This document shows positions 31,491 to 41,013 of a DNA stretch of 41,013 nt, one piece after another; positions within the stretch are counted from its first letter, which is position 1, and every line of letters starts with the position of its first letter. The stretch is from Haplosporangium gracile. Its lineage: Eukaryota; Mortierellomycota; Mortierellomycetes; Mortierellales; Mortierellaceae. The position numbers and the translations under genes were made by a program. The notes beneath the pieces were generated by a model. It made no database searches and was not told where the DNA came from. It was given only the letters and a program-made list of their open reading frames with translations. Location of the stretch: assembly GCA_015499985.1 (NCBI GenBank), contig JAAAUF010000127.1:20928-61940 (forward strand), given 5' to 3'.

Positions 31491-34402
31491 TGTTGATGAG
31501 AGTGTAGGTGGGTTGTAGTAGTTTGAGGATTCTTGTCTGAGGCGTGTCGAGGTGGATAGGAAAATGATGAGGAAGGTGAGAATGAAGAAAAAAATATGGG
31601 AAATGGCGCTCTTCGGGCGTGGTTTTATAGCAATTGTTGGTCAAGGAAATTGCTCGATCTACACTCTCCTAGCCTTTTGATTGCTAGTACCTCTAGGTAG
31701 AATCAGCATATGAGAAGTGTGCTTGAAGAATGAAGAAAGGTACGATTGAGAGCAAGAGTGAAAGCGAGGGTACGAGAAAGGAAGAAAAAAGTCTGAGCTG
31801 AAGAAAGCTAATAGGACCGACAAGAGAAATACCAAGGAGAAAAGGAAGGGGTGGTGCCAGGGACACTATGGTAGCCAAAACAGAGCTTACGAGAACAGAA
31901 ACCTACCAGCGAGAGAGTAGTGAGGTTGAAACATTGTTTACTTTTTCACTCTGAAAGGATCTACCTCACTCTCGATTGAATCGTGGAGAAATGAAAGAGA
32001 GAGCGGAGCGCATACGCGAAACAAAAAAAAAAAAAAAAAAACACTGAGTTACCGCGCAAAATAATTCAAGGGATGGGGACATGTGGCAAACACGGCGAGA
32101 CACAAGAAACCAAGGAGGCATTGAGGGGGGAGAGGAGGGGCCGTGCGTGCGAAAAAAAAAAGAGAAGAAAAGAGGCAGGATATGATAATAAATCAAAGTC
32201 AAGAGCTTCTTCGTACCTTATTTGCCTGTGTGCCTGTGTGCCTGTATGGATGCTACGTCTGTATGGATGCTGTGCCTCCGTGGAGATAACAAGGCTACAA
32301 AGGGTAGAAGGGGCTCAAAAAATATTGGACATGAAGATAAAGCTCATCCTGCCAAGGAGAAAAGAGAGCAGGACGACATGGAAGAGTCGAACACAGGAGA
32401 AGCAGAAGCAGTAGAAAATGAATCAAGGTCATGACTGATGGAGATAAGAGCACCACGAGGAAACAATGGGCCGAATGGACCATTGGCTGAGCCCATTAAT
32501 CTCCTCTCTCGTCATCGCCCCTCCTTTTTTCTTCTCTTTTTTTATTTTCCTTGCATCGAACACCGAGCATGACAAATCCTGTGTGTTTGAAGAGAGCAAG
32601 GGCAAGAATAAAAATATGAAAAAAGGAGAAAATGGCAGCAAATTGGACGATGAAGAGATGCTCAAGATCCGTACCATATGCGCCCTGTCATTATTCAAAC
32701 GTGACTAACATGAGCCTGTTCTTCATCGTAATGGGCTACCCAACAACTCCGGGTAAGTAGCAAGTGCGTTAAGCACCTATTTCATTTCCTGATAAAAGAA
32801 GGAAATGAGGACCTTGCAACAAGACCGACTGACTGTAGAACAACTAGCGCAAGATTTACTTGATTGATACAGGGAGGCTGTAAATAAACAGCTTCTCGCA
32901 CAAGGGGAATGAATACCAGAACGACGCGTCATTGCCAAGTGCAGCCTTTCTTGTGCCTTCTGACCAAACCAGGCTAGCCAGTGTCTTCTCTTTGTTTGTT
33001 TATTGTTGCTTGTGGGGAAGATCGAGTGTTTATGAGCGTGAGACTGAAGGAGTTGGGGAGGGAGGGAGGGAGGAGGAAAAAACACAACCTCCTGGTGAAA
33101 CGAGAAATGAGATAACGTATTATGAACCAAAATATTTCTTGTGCCGAGTGCCAAACATGACCATCTTCAAGGATGTTCTTGCGGCATTTAGCATATGTCA
33201 AGAATGGAATATACACAAATGTTGTGTAGGTATAATGGGGAAGCCAGAGAGAGGAATGGGGAAAGGGAAAGAGGAAGGAGAAGGAGGCGTGACAAATGAG
33301 AAATTTGCCCACAAGACATTAAAGATTCGATCCTCCAAATTCGTGCTGTTAACGTGTTCACAGCAATTGTGCCGGGTCTAATTGCTAGCTACAGTAAGAC
33401 CAAGAAGAAGGAGAGAAACGGGGTAAAAGTAATGATCTTGAGCAGGTTAAAGGAATATCAACTAGAGAAATAAATTAAGGAGAAGCGAACGTAGGTTTAG
33501 TGCCTTTATTTCCACTCGTATGGCCTTCATTCTTGTGTGGATGTTGCCCTTGTGCGATTCGTCCTATTGTCGACACTTTACAAGGAACGTAGGGCTGACA
33601 GCCCAAGAAAGACCGAACACTTTCTCTTTTCTTTTGTTGAAGGTAGCTACAACTACGGCATGTGTTAGACACGCGTCAGAGATGTTTCCTATGCCACTGA
33701 TTGTACCGTGCGGATGTATCTGCTTTGGGTTTGGTTCCATCTATTTCGCTCACGCATGGTCGTTTTTATTCATCAGCCATTGCCTCAACCTCAACCTCAC
33801 TTTCGTTTTATCATATTTGGGAGTCAGAGAGGGAGGCTATGCTAATCTTTCATTCATCATTCGCCTATTGTATCACCGATCCACAACACCAGCAAGCAAC
33901 GGGCAGCGCCTCGTCACTTTCGCCCACTATCCACAATCAACAAACACGCATGAGCACCGATGATGCCAATTAAAGTTGAGATATAAAAATCACACGGTTT
34001 TCTGTTTTTTATTTGTCTTTTGTATTGGAATTGCGGGAAAGAACAAAAAGTTATGTTGAACACAAAGAAGAAAAGATCTCGTTTGGGGAAGGAGGGCTGA
34101 AGTGTGCACAAAACAGAGTCGTCGACGTGTGGAAAGTTGGTAAAGATATCCGGGGGGGGGGGAAAGAAGAAAGGGCGAAGGTTGATGATGTCGGTCGCCT
34201 TGTTCATCGCTCGCTCTGAGCTACAAGTCATGTTCTGGATAAGGTGTTATTAATGTCCACCTTCTTCGGCCTGGTTGACAACCTGGGGTGCTGGTGCCGC
34301 ACCTTTTTTCATTCATCCCGAGTAGAATAACAAACAACAAGTAGTAATAGTGGTAGTATGGCAATATAACAGTAAGAAGAAAAGAAAGAAGAGAACTGAT
34401 TA
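31491..34402. other. 2.9-kb intergenic region
   Basis: The left 150 bp hold the secreted-protein promoter. The rest contains short unconvincing frames, poly-A runs (near 32023-32041), an imperfect TGCCTGTG repeat near 32223-32245 and a run of ten G at about 34152-34161. No coding gene, tRNA or transposon signature is supported. Confidence 0.55.
31623..31629 (-). promoter_or_regulatory. TATA box of the secreted-protein gene
   Basis: On the minus strand CTATAAAAC, about 133 bp before the ATG at 31490, followed by a CT-rich leader. Confidence 0.65.
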
Positions 34403-35036
34403 TCAGCACAGGTTGTGGGTGTTTTCGGGGACAAAGGATTTATCATGAGCGACGGGGCGGTTGGAAATAATGCAAGATGAACCTTCGCGTGGGCATTCGC
34501 ACTGCTGGCTTTTAGGGACATCCTTCATAACTGTTATAGTGGATGGTGGAAGGAAAGGAGGGATGGAAAGTAGCGTCAGACGATGTGATCGGTTACTTGG
34601 CTGTGCAATTGCGAGAGTAGTGCAGCAGGAACACTTTCTTTGTTTTATTCATTCTTCCTTACCTTGCTCAACGTGCTGTTTTCCGGAGGTGACATGTTGT
34701 TTTGAAGGAGATACGAAAGAAAATAGGAAAAGCGTGAGATAAAAAACGTTAGTAAGGGCCACTTTCCTGACAACGGGGGAAAGATACTCTTGAGCTATAG
34801 TAGGTTCTTCTTCCTTGATGTATTCTCTACGGTACCATGCCGCAACCCTTCCAGGACTACTCAAGAAGAAAGGCAATGGACGCATGTGTTAGATAGTCAC
34901 AGAAGGCATTTCCGAGAGTGGTGCGCAGTGATATAGTAAAAAGCGTTCCGTGGTTGGTTTCATCATAATAGTAAATAGTCATGGTGTGCTTGCTTACCGT
35001 CTTTCCACACTTGTTGCATTTAACAGCGAAGCACAT
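34403..35036 (-). CDS. Small Cys-rich putative zinc-binding protein (66 aa, four exons)
   Basis: Exons 35036-34998, 34856-34836, 34675-34663 and 34530-34403 join to 66 residues. All junctions are GT-AG. The start MCFAVKCNKCGKTSWKGCGM, followed by HVEQVMKDVP and CECP, matches a family of very short proteins I recall from bacteria and fungi (pattern MC.AV.C.KCGKTTW.GCG.HV), of unknown function. Likely metal ligands are C7, C10, C18, H21, C35 and C37. Extra cysteines at 44 and 66 lie in a lineage-specific tail. Exon 3 is only 13 nt (codes HVEQ plus one base) and is needed for frame and family match. No signal peptide, so probably intracellular. Confidence 0.75.
34663..34675 (-). other. 13-nt microexon of the Cys-rich protein gene
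   Basis: Bounded by AACAG acceptor and GTAAGG donor on the minus strand. Including it restores the GCG.HVEQV family motif; skipping it would remove HVEQ and shift the frame. Confidence 0.65.
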
Positions 35037-35495
35037 TGTTGTCGTTGTGGAGTAGAAGGGTAGAGAGGTGAAGAGTAGGGTTGGGTGGGTTGCGAGTGTT
35101 GGGAGGGGAGTGTGATGAATGAGAAAGATGAAGTAAAAAAAGAGATGAATAAGTAAAGCTCTCTTCTCGCTCACTTATTTCTTTTTTGAGAAAAAAAACC
35201 CCCCCGTTTTCATTTTACCACATCATTCTCGATCACTCAGTCACTCCACGTGACAAGAAGCCCTTCTGTACGCGCGCCATTTTTTTTTTGTCGATCGGGT
35301 GCCACGCACCACTGATGATGTTTCAGGTTACCTCACCCTCCCTTCTTGACTCTTTACTTGTGCAGCGTCCGGGATCTCGGGTAGCCCTCAAATGGAATCA
35401 TCGCTTTATCTGATTGAGATTCGTTTTCGTTTACAGTTTTTTTTGAAGCTTTTATTTTTATTTTAACTCGTGTTCAGTACTAAGAGTGAACAACA
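35037..35495. other. Intergenic between two tandem minus-strand genes
   Basis: 5' flank of the Cys-rich gene (purine-rich on + strand at about 35045-35160) and 3' flank of the large Ser-rich gene. No gene seen. Confidence 0.55.
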
Positions 35496-38400
35496 TCAGA
35501 CAGAGTCGCGTCGTCGAAGGCCACGGTGCATGGTATCGCGGGTCAAGGTCTTGCCATACGCCCGGCGTTTCAAAAATTGGCCCACATTCTCAATCGAAAA
35601 CCCATGGCTGCAGGTTCGTCTATGCGTAGGAACTTTAGCCTGGAGGAGCTTGGTTTTAGTGTGTTCTCGGTACGAGTATCGGGGTCGGGAGGGGAGTGGA
35701 GGCAGAGGTGTCGTTGGTGGTGAGCGGATGGCATTGTTATTGTTGTTACTGCTGTTGAGGTGGTGGTTAAGTTGGTAATGGCTGGATGGGGCAGAGGGGA
35801 AGGTGGCCGGGCTGTCATGACCTAGAGGGGAGTTGGAAAGAGGGTGGGCGCGTGGGGAGCCGGACCTGGAATGGGACATAGGAAATGGTGGGAGGGGTTT
35901 GGAAGGAGGTGGTGGCGGGGCATCACGGGGAGGTGCTGAAAGGAATCGTTCACTAGAAAGTTGTTCGGGGGATCGACCAATTCCAGACAATCCAAGTCCG
36001 AGTCCAACGGGGGCACTTTGTTGCAATTGGTGCTCCTGGGGGGCTGGGGTGGACTGGGGTCTGGCGAAGTAGTCGTCCAAGAGACTGCTGCTGCTGGAAT
36101 GCGTGCTCCCACCGCTGCTTCGATTTGCCGAGTTGCGGTGTGATGGAGAGTAATGCTGCTGCTGGTGTTGGTGGTGGTGTTGCTGCTGAGACATTTGCTG
36201 GAAGGCTGGGTGGTGGAGAGGAGTGGTGCTGGCGCTTCGTCGGGCAGATCCATTGGCGCTCCACATGTTCTTCATCAGAACTGCCGATGACAGATCAGGC
36301 GTCGTTACTGCAGTGTGGCTCCCGCCAGGAGGCATCAACATCGAGAAGGAAGATGCTCTGGAGTCTCGGCGGGGCACGACAGAAGACTGCAGGTCAACAA
36401 ACTTGATCATGTCTTCGCCTAGCTCCTCAAACTCGGATTCCTCGCCCTCAGTGTCATCATCATCGTCATCGATCTCATCATCAACAGCACCATCGACTTG
36501 GTTGTTGCTGTCGATGGCGCTCCGAAAAAAGCTCGAGCGGTCGTCTCCGCAGTCGATGGCTCTCCTCCCGCCGCGTTCGATACTGGCGTCGACCTCGGCC
36601 AAATTCCCTTGGTTGACGATGCTCCTGGCCTTGTTGCTGTTGCTAAACTCTTTTTCAGAGCGCAAGAGCGTCTGCAAGTCGAGTTTCAAAGTGCCTGGAC
36701 GAGACGTCTCCTTGAATAACAAAGGATCGACATCCTGATCCTGGACAGTTAAGGGCTGCGCGCTCTCACTCAATCCTGCAACAACATTCCTCCGAGGAGC
36801 GACTCCATTCTCGAACAGCGCAAAATTGACAGGGACAGTGCCTCCAAAAGACGAACGAGTTGTTGAAGATGTCGAAGAGGGGAAGGAGGCAGTACGCGTA
36901 GGTCGTTGGTATTGCGAGCTAGATCGGGGCATGATCATGTTCTCCTCTAGACATTTTGAACCGTTGCGGAGCAAATCCTGAGTGGTGAGGAGGATGCGCT
37001 GGTAGACCTCGTCTGATTCCTTGAAGGACCAGTTCTCGATCGCTTCATCTGGACACATGTCGATGTCGACCTTGATCTCGTTCTCGCGACATACAAACTC
37101 GATTCTATTAGATATAAAAGTAATTTAGGGCATATATAAATTTTAGGGCGCAAAATGTTAACAAGGATGTGATCGGGAGACAAGGGGGGTTTGTGTAATG
37201 CATTTTAAAAATTCGCCGAGTAAATTAATCTGGCTTGTGCTTACGCTTGCAGTTGCATCTGAAGCTCTAGTAGCATCTTGTCCCGCCGGGAAAGCACCCT
37301 GTGGAGTGTGTCCTTCTCACCCTGCAAGTTGGCATTCTCAATCTGCAGTTCGATTATCTAGTGTAATGACATCATAATAAAAGAAACGCTCATCCAGCTA
37401 TTAGCATGATCTGTCCTACCCTGTGATCACATTTCTCAAGATGAAATTGTATGCAACCGATCGAATAATACCTTCTTATAAAGTCCACATTCGCGTTGGC
37501 GATGCTCCTCCTCTTCCCGCCTCATTTCCTGCTTGACGTTCTCGGGGAATTCAAGTGGTGGTGGGCAGGTGCACTTGACCACTGTCGTCACTGCTGCTGG
37601 TTGTGAGGTCGATTTTGTTGGCAATTCCTCGTTTGTATTATCCGTGTTGGAGAGCGGCGAGGCTGCTCTTGTTCCTGCAAGTTTCGTAATAGCCGATTTT
37701 GATGGTGATACAGATGAAATATTGTGCGTGGATGGTGAGGAAGCAGGAGTCAGGTCAGCCGTGGAGGGTCGTCTAGAAATAGGTTTCCGGGATGAATTGG
37801 TGGCAGCAGAAGATAAAAGAGTTGCTGTTCCTATGCCTGTAGCCACAGCGGTGGATGCCATAGTTGGAGTAGCGGCTATTACAGGAGTCGAGACTGGGGA
37901 GGACGATGCAGAGGACGATGCAAGTGACTCTCCACTAGACGATCGTGTCATGAAACACGCAGAGTCAATTCCAGCGTTCAGCCGATTTTTGGACCGCACT
38001 GTTGTCGATGTGGATGATGACCCAGATGCTGCTGCTGTTGCTGCTGCCACCGCTGCTGTCGCTGCAGTTAATGAGGTGAGTGTCGGTATACTGCTGCTCC
38101 CGATGAGCGGTGACAATCCTGAAAAGGAAGCGGATGTGGTAGTTGATGTAGTTGAGAAGAGTGTCTGAATAGATACAGTGTTGGGCGAAGGAGCGATGGG
38201 TGGTAACGCAAAGCTCCTTGCCGAGGCGCTGCCACTACTACTGCTACCGCTGCTGCTGCCTCCGGTACTATTGCTTGTAGTACTCGCATTGCTCATAGAC
38301 GTTGAAGTGTTGGTCCAGTTGCCAAAACCTGGTGAACTGGGCTTAGTCACGATGGAGGGCGGTTTAATGGTAGCCGATTTTTGAGTTCGTGACACCGGTT

Positions 38401-39025
38401 TCGCAATGAGCGATGGAGTACTACCACTGCTAGAGTTGTTGTTGTTAGTATGAGACAAAGCAGACGCCGGACGACAATCCCCAAAACGACTTGCCGACGA
38501 CGAGCCCAGTCGTGGAGAAGACGAAGCAGAAGTGTAGGACCGTGGCGAGGACAGTGCAGAGGCTGGTCGACCAATGAGTGATGGCGCCAAAGTGGAGTCA
38601 TTCCTGTCTGTTGCTGCTGCTGCATTCAGTCTGGGGAGACTTCGCGGGGTGCGTAATGACTGAACGTCTTTTGTCGGTTGAAGTTGGGAGGGTTTTTGGG
38701 AGAGTTGTGTCTGCGAGGCGGAGAGGGTAGGTAAGGAAGGACGACGAGGTTTTGGTTTGTTGGTTGTGGTACTGTTCTGCCCTTGCTGCCCCTGTCCCTG
38801 TGCTGGTTGTGTTTGTGATTGTGCCTGAATCAGTGCTTGATTCTGATGCTGACTGCTGCTGGCTGCCGATAGGGTTGACGCTATTGATGGTAGTGTCTTG
38901 GATGCGCTCCCCGCTGCTGTTACTCTCTGGGTAAACGACTTTACGCTGACCAAGGTTGGAGAAGTCGATGAGACTGTGCTGGAAGAGCGTGTCCGCATAG
39001 GGGCTTTGATAGAGGAAGCAGTCAT
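35496..39025 (-). CDS. Large Ser-rich protein with central coiled coil (1091 aa), unrecognised
   Basis: I do not recognise this protein. Exons 39025-37472, 37357-37245 and 37104-35496 join in frame with GT-AG introns of 114 and 140 nt. Residues 1-475 are Ser/Thr/Ala-rich and probably disordered. A short CTCPPP motif precedes a charged coiled coil at about 490-560 (EMRREEEEHRQRECGLYKKI, then LQIENANLQGEKDTLHRVLS). A conserved-looking block follows at about 557-612 (EFVCRENEIKVDID, SDEVYQRILLTTQDLLRNGS). The C-terminal 480 residues hold an acidic DDDDTEGEE patch, a His/Gln tract, proline-rich PPPPPSKPLPPFP motifs that could bind SH3 domains, and a basic tail. The layout suggests a cytoskeletal or polarity scaffold; this is inference only. 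Confidence 0.8.
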
Positions 39026-40058
39026 CGTTGTGGTATATTATGTACAAGGTGTATGTGAATGGAGCAGTTACAAGGGTAGGTAGGAGACTGGTACGAAATA
39101 ATGCACAGAAACACAACGATAGAATGCAGAGACAGTCGAGAGAGAAAGAGAGAGAGTGAAGAGAATGGGAGTGATCGTAAGAGTGCGTGAAGAACAGACT
39201 GTCTGCTGCTGATGAAAAACGAAGTCCAAGGGCCAAAAAGGACGTTGAACAATGCTGACGGAAAATGGGAGAGAGCGAGAAGGAAAAAAAGAGAAAAAAG
39301 AAGAAGAAGAGCGAATATGAAAACGAGGGTGTTTGTTGGTCAGCTTTGTGAGGATGGGGTGTGGACTATTCGGCAGCAAGAGTGGCGGTTCTAAATAGGA
39401 GTAGGTGAACAGGAGCGTCCATCAGGGAGACTGGAAGGAAAGAAGGGAAAAGGGTAAGGAGTGTAAATGTGAGCAAAGAGGAGTTAAAGTGAAGGAGGAG
39501 AAGTGAAGAGGAGGAGAAGAAGAAGGAGAGGGAGTAGGAAGAGTGGGAAGAGTAGGAGGAGTAGGAGAAGAAGAGAATGGAAGTATGAGAGAGTGAGAAG
39601 GAGAGAAATAAAAAAAAGGATAAGAAAGAAGGAGTGAAAAAAAAAAGTGCCAAGGAAGGATGCATACAAAGAGAAAAAGAAAACTAATATTAATATTCAA
39701 AAGGGCTACATGGTGCAAGGAGGATTATTTTTAAACGCATACATATGAACTAGCCCATTGTCAAGAAAAAAAGTGAGCAATAGCAAAGATGAAGCTGAGG
39801 ATGAGGATGGAGTGGAGGACAGAGGATGAGAGTAAAAAGGTGCCTGCACCAAACGAGCTTTCTTCCCTCTCGACAAACAAATAGTTAGAGAGGTACCAAC
39901 AGCCCTCGTCTCACCCCACTCACCCTGCCTGTCAGCATGGAAAACCGTTAGTAGTACATGTCCAAACCAGGGCGGGAACGCAATGCCTTGCGTGGTCTTT
40001 ATGGTCTGCATAAATCGGCGCTTTTTGTATTTGCTTTGTTTTTGCTTGTGGATATATT

Positions 40059-40080
40059 TCATCGACGTTAGCGTCGATGA
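40059..40080. repeat. Perfect 9-bp inverted repeat with TTAG loop
   Basis: TCATCGACG and CGTCGATGA flank a 4-base TTAG spacer, forming a perfect 9-bp stem. It is followed by T-containing but not poly-T sequence. No gene ends next to it in the models here. Confidence 0.7.
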
Positions 40081-40368
40081 TTGTCGCTGTTTGTACCTGT
40101 GTTTGCGATTGCAACCCCCTCGTCCCGTCGCTTTCTTTGTTTTGTGTTTGTGCAAAAAAGGGTGTGTGCACAGCGAGCATGGGTAACAGTAAAAAAAAAA
40201 AAAAGCAAAAACTAAGGCCAGTACGCCCTCTGGTTGAAGCTTGTTTACCCCCCATTTTTTTCCCGCAGGAATGCAAAATGAAGAAATGCGTTTGATTGGG
40301 CGGGAGGGCACAGTAGTCCATAGGGGTTGGTTGGTTTTTTTGGTTGGTGGAATGGATATACAAACAAA

Positions 40369-40389
40369 GAGAGAGAGAGAGAGAGAGAG
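40369..40389. repeat. (GA)n microsatellite
   Basis: Short GA dinucleotide run followed by imperfect GACACA triplication in the right-hand flank. Confidence 0.85.
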
Positions 40390-41013
40390 CGAGACACAGA
40401 GACACAGAGACACCCTTGAGGTAATGGCAATGGAAATAAACAACTCAAAAAGTGAGCATTTTGGCCCTCATTAATTTCGACCTTGCATGTGTGTATGTAT
40501 ATTCAGGACCAGTCAAACAATTGTGATTGACATATTCTTCCCTCTTCTGAGCACAAGGGACCGGGGATATTTACAGTACGAGATGGCACTAAAAAGCAAC
40601 AATGGAGTGTGCGGAAGAAAGCAAAGGAAAGAAAAAAAAGGCAACTTCAATGCACCATGTCGGATAGTAAACGTGGTCTTGTTCTGACTTGGGTCAATGG
40701 TTTGTAAGATGGAATGTACAAGATGCGCTCGCAATTGAACAGAACAAACAAACAAAAGAAACAAAACAAGATGGAGGTATCTCCCTCTCTCTTTCTCGAA
40801 CTTGCAAAGAGCTCAAAGACGAAGGCGAGGATGGTCAAGTAATAGAGACAGCACAAAACAGCGCATATCCTACAGCATAGAAGGGGAGGAAACAAACAAG
40901 CAGAGAGATGGATGATAGGGAGTCAAGGGAAGGAGCCCGCTTGGATGTGTTACAACGGAGAGGCGGGCAATACGGTGATATATGTCAATGAAGGGATGGA
41001 GGGAAGGGGGAGG

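Larger units (their letters stand above)
39026..41013. other. Right-hand flank without a supported gene
   Basis: About 39265-39660 is purine-rich on the + strand, the CT-rich sense-side flank of the large Ser-rich gene. Beyond it lie A-runs, a GA tract and a small perfect inverted repeat at 40059-40080. Frames present are short or low-complexity and none is convincing. Confidence 0.5.

Noticed and set aside
33520..33973. Overlapping + strand frames of 90-147 codons
   Set aside because: No motif, no splice support, and no agreement between frames; treated as intergenic.
37533..38168. 211-codon + strand frame opposite the large Ser-rich gene
   Set aside because: Antisense to Ser/Thr-rich coding sequence; Val/Ala/Asp composition is the complement of Ser/Thr/Ala codons.
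39706..40443. 245-codon minus-strand frame in the right-hand flank
   Set aside because: Low complexity at its start, no motif, no coding-like composition, and overlaps other equally poor frames.

Overview
The window reads as nuclear DNA of a filamentous, probably early-diverging fungus; a Mortierella-like member of Mucoromycota sensu lato is my best guess. The reasons are spliced genes with mostly 95-370 nt GT-AG introns, AATAAA signals, long Ser/Thr/Gln-rich linkers, an Mbp1-type APSES factor and fungal-type cell-biology genes. I see no rRNA, tRNA, CRISPR array or transposon coding sequence. All splice models were built by hand from reading frame, GT/AG (once GC/AG) sites and remembered family motifs; none is backed by transcripts.

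Layout. 1-3747 (-): 5' part of an Mbp1-like APSES/ankyrin transcription factor with a large N-terminal extension, running off the left edge. 4329-7461 (-): endophilin/amphiphysin-like BAR-SH3 protein with a C-terminal Cys/His motif. 9247-9490 (+): 46-residue protein resembling the inhibitory segment of the F1-ATPase inhibitor IF1. 10120-12345 (+): unrecognised acidic protein. 12796-13146 (-): succinate dehydrogenase assembly factor 4. 13495-16429 (+): succinyl-CoA ligase alpha subunit, divergent from the former across 348 bp. 17472-22762 (+): unrecognised coiled-coil protein with a 22-nt microexon and a 2-kb intron. 26062-30183 (+): WDR26/Gid7-like WD40 protein. 30606-31490 (-): secreted protein with a Kex2-like site. 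34403-35036 (-): 66-residue Cys-rich protein assembled from four exons, one of 13 nt. 35496-39025 (-): large Ser-rich coiled-coil protein. The remaining stretches look intergenic and are rich in microsatellites.

Functional themes. Three mitochondrial energy genes lie within about 7.2 kb: the IF1-like peptide, SDHAF4 and the succinyl-CoA ligase alpha subunit. The last two serve consecutive TCA-cycle steps (succinyl-CoA to succinate to fumarate) and probably share a promoter. Most genes have a pyrimidine-rich leader on the sense strand, which marks promoter direction. The most unusual items are an 18-unit octapeptide repeat predicted to form a charged single helix inside the Mbp1-like factor, the shared TCA promoter, the microexon-built Cys-rich protein and the very short IF1-like protein.
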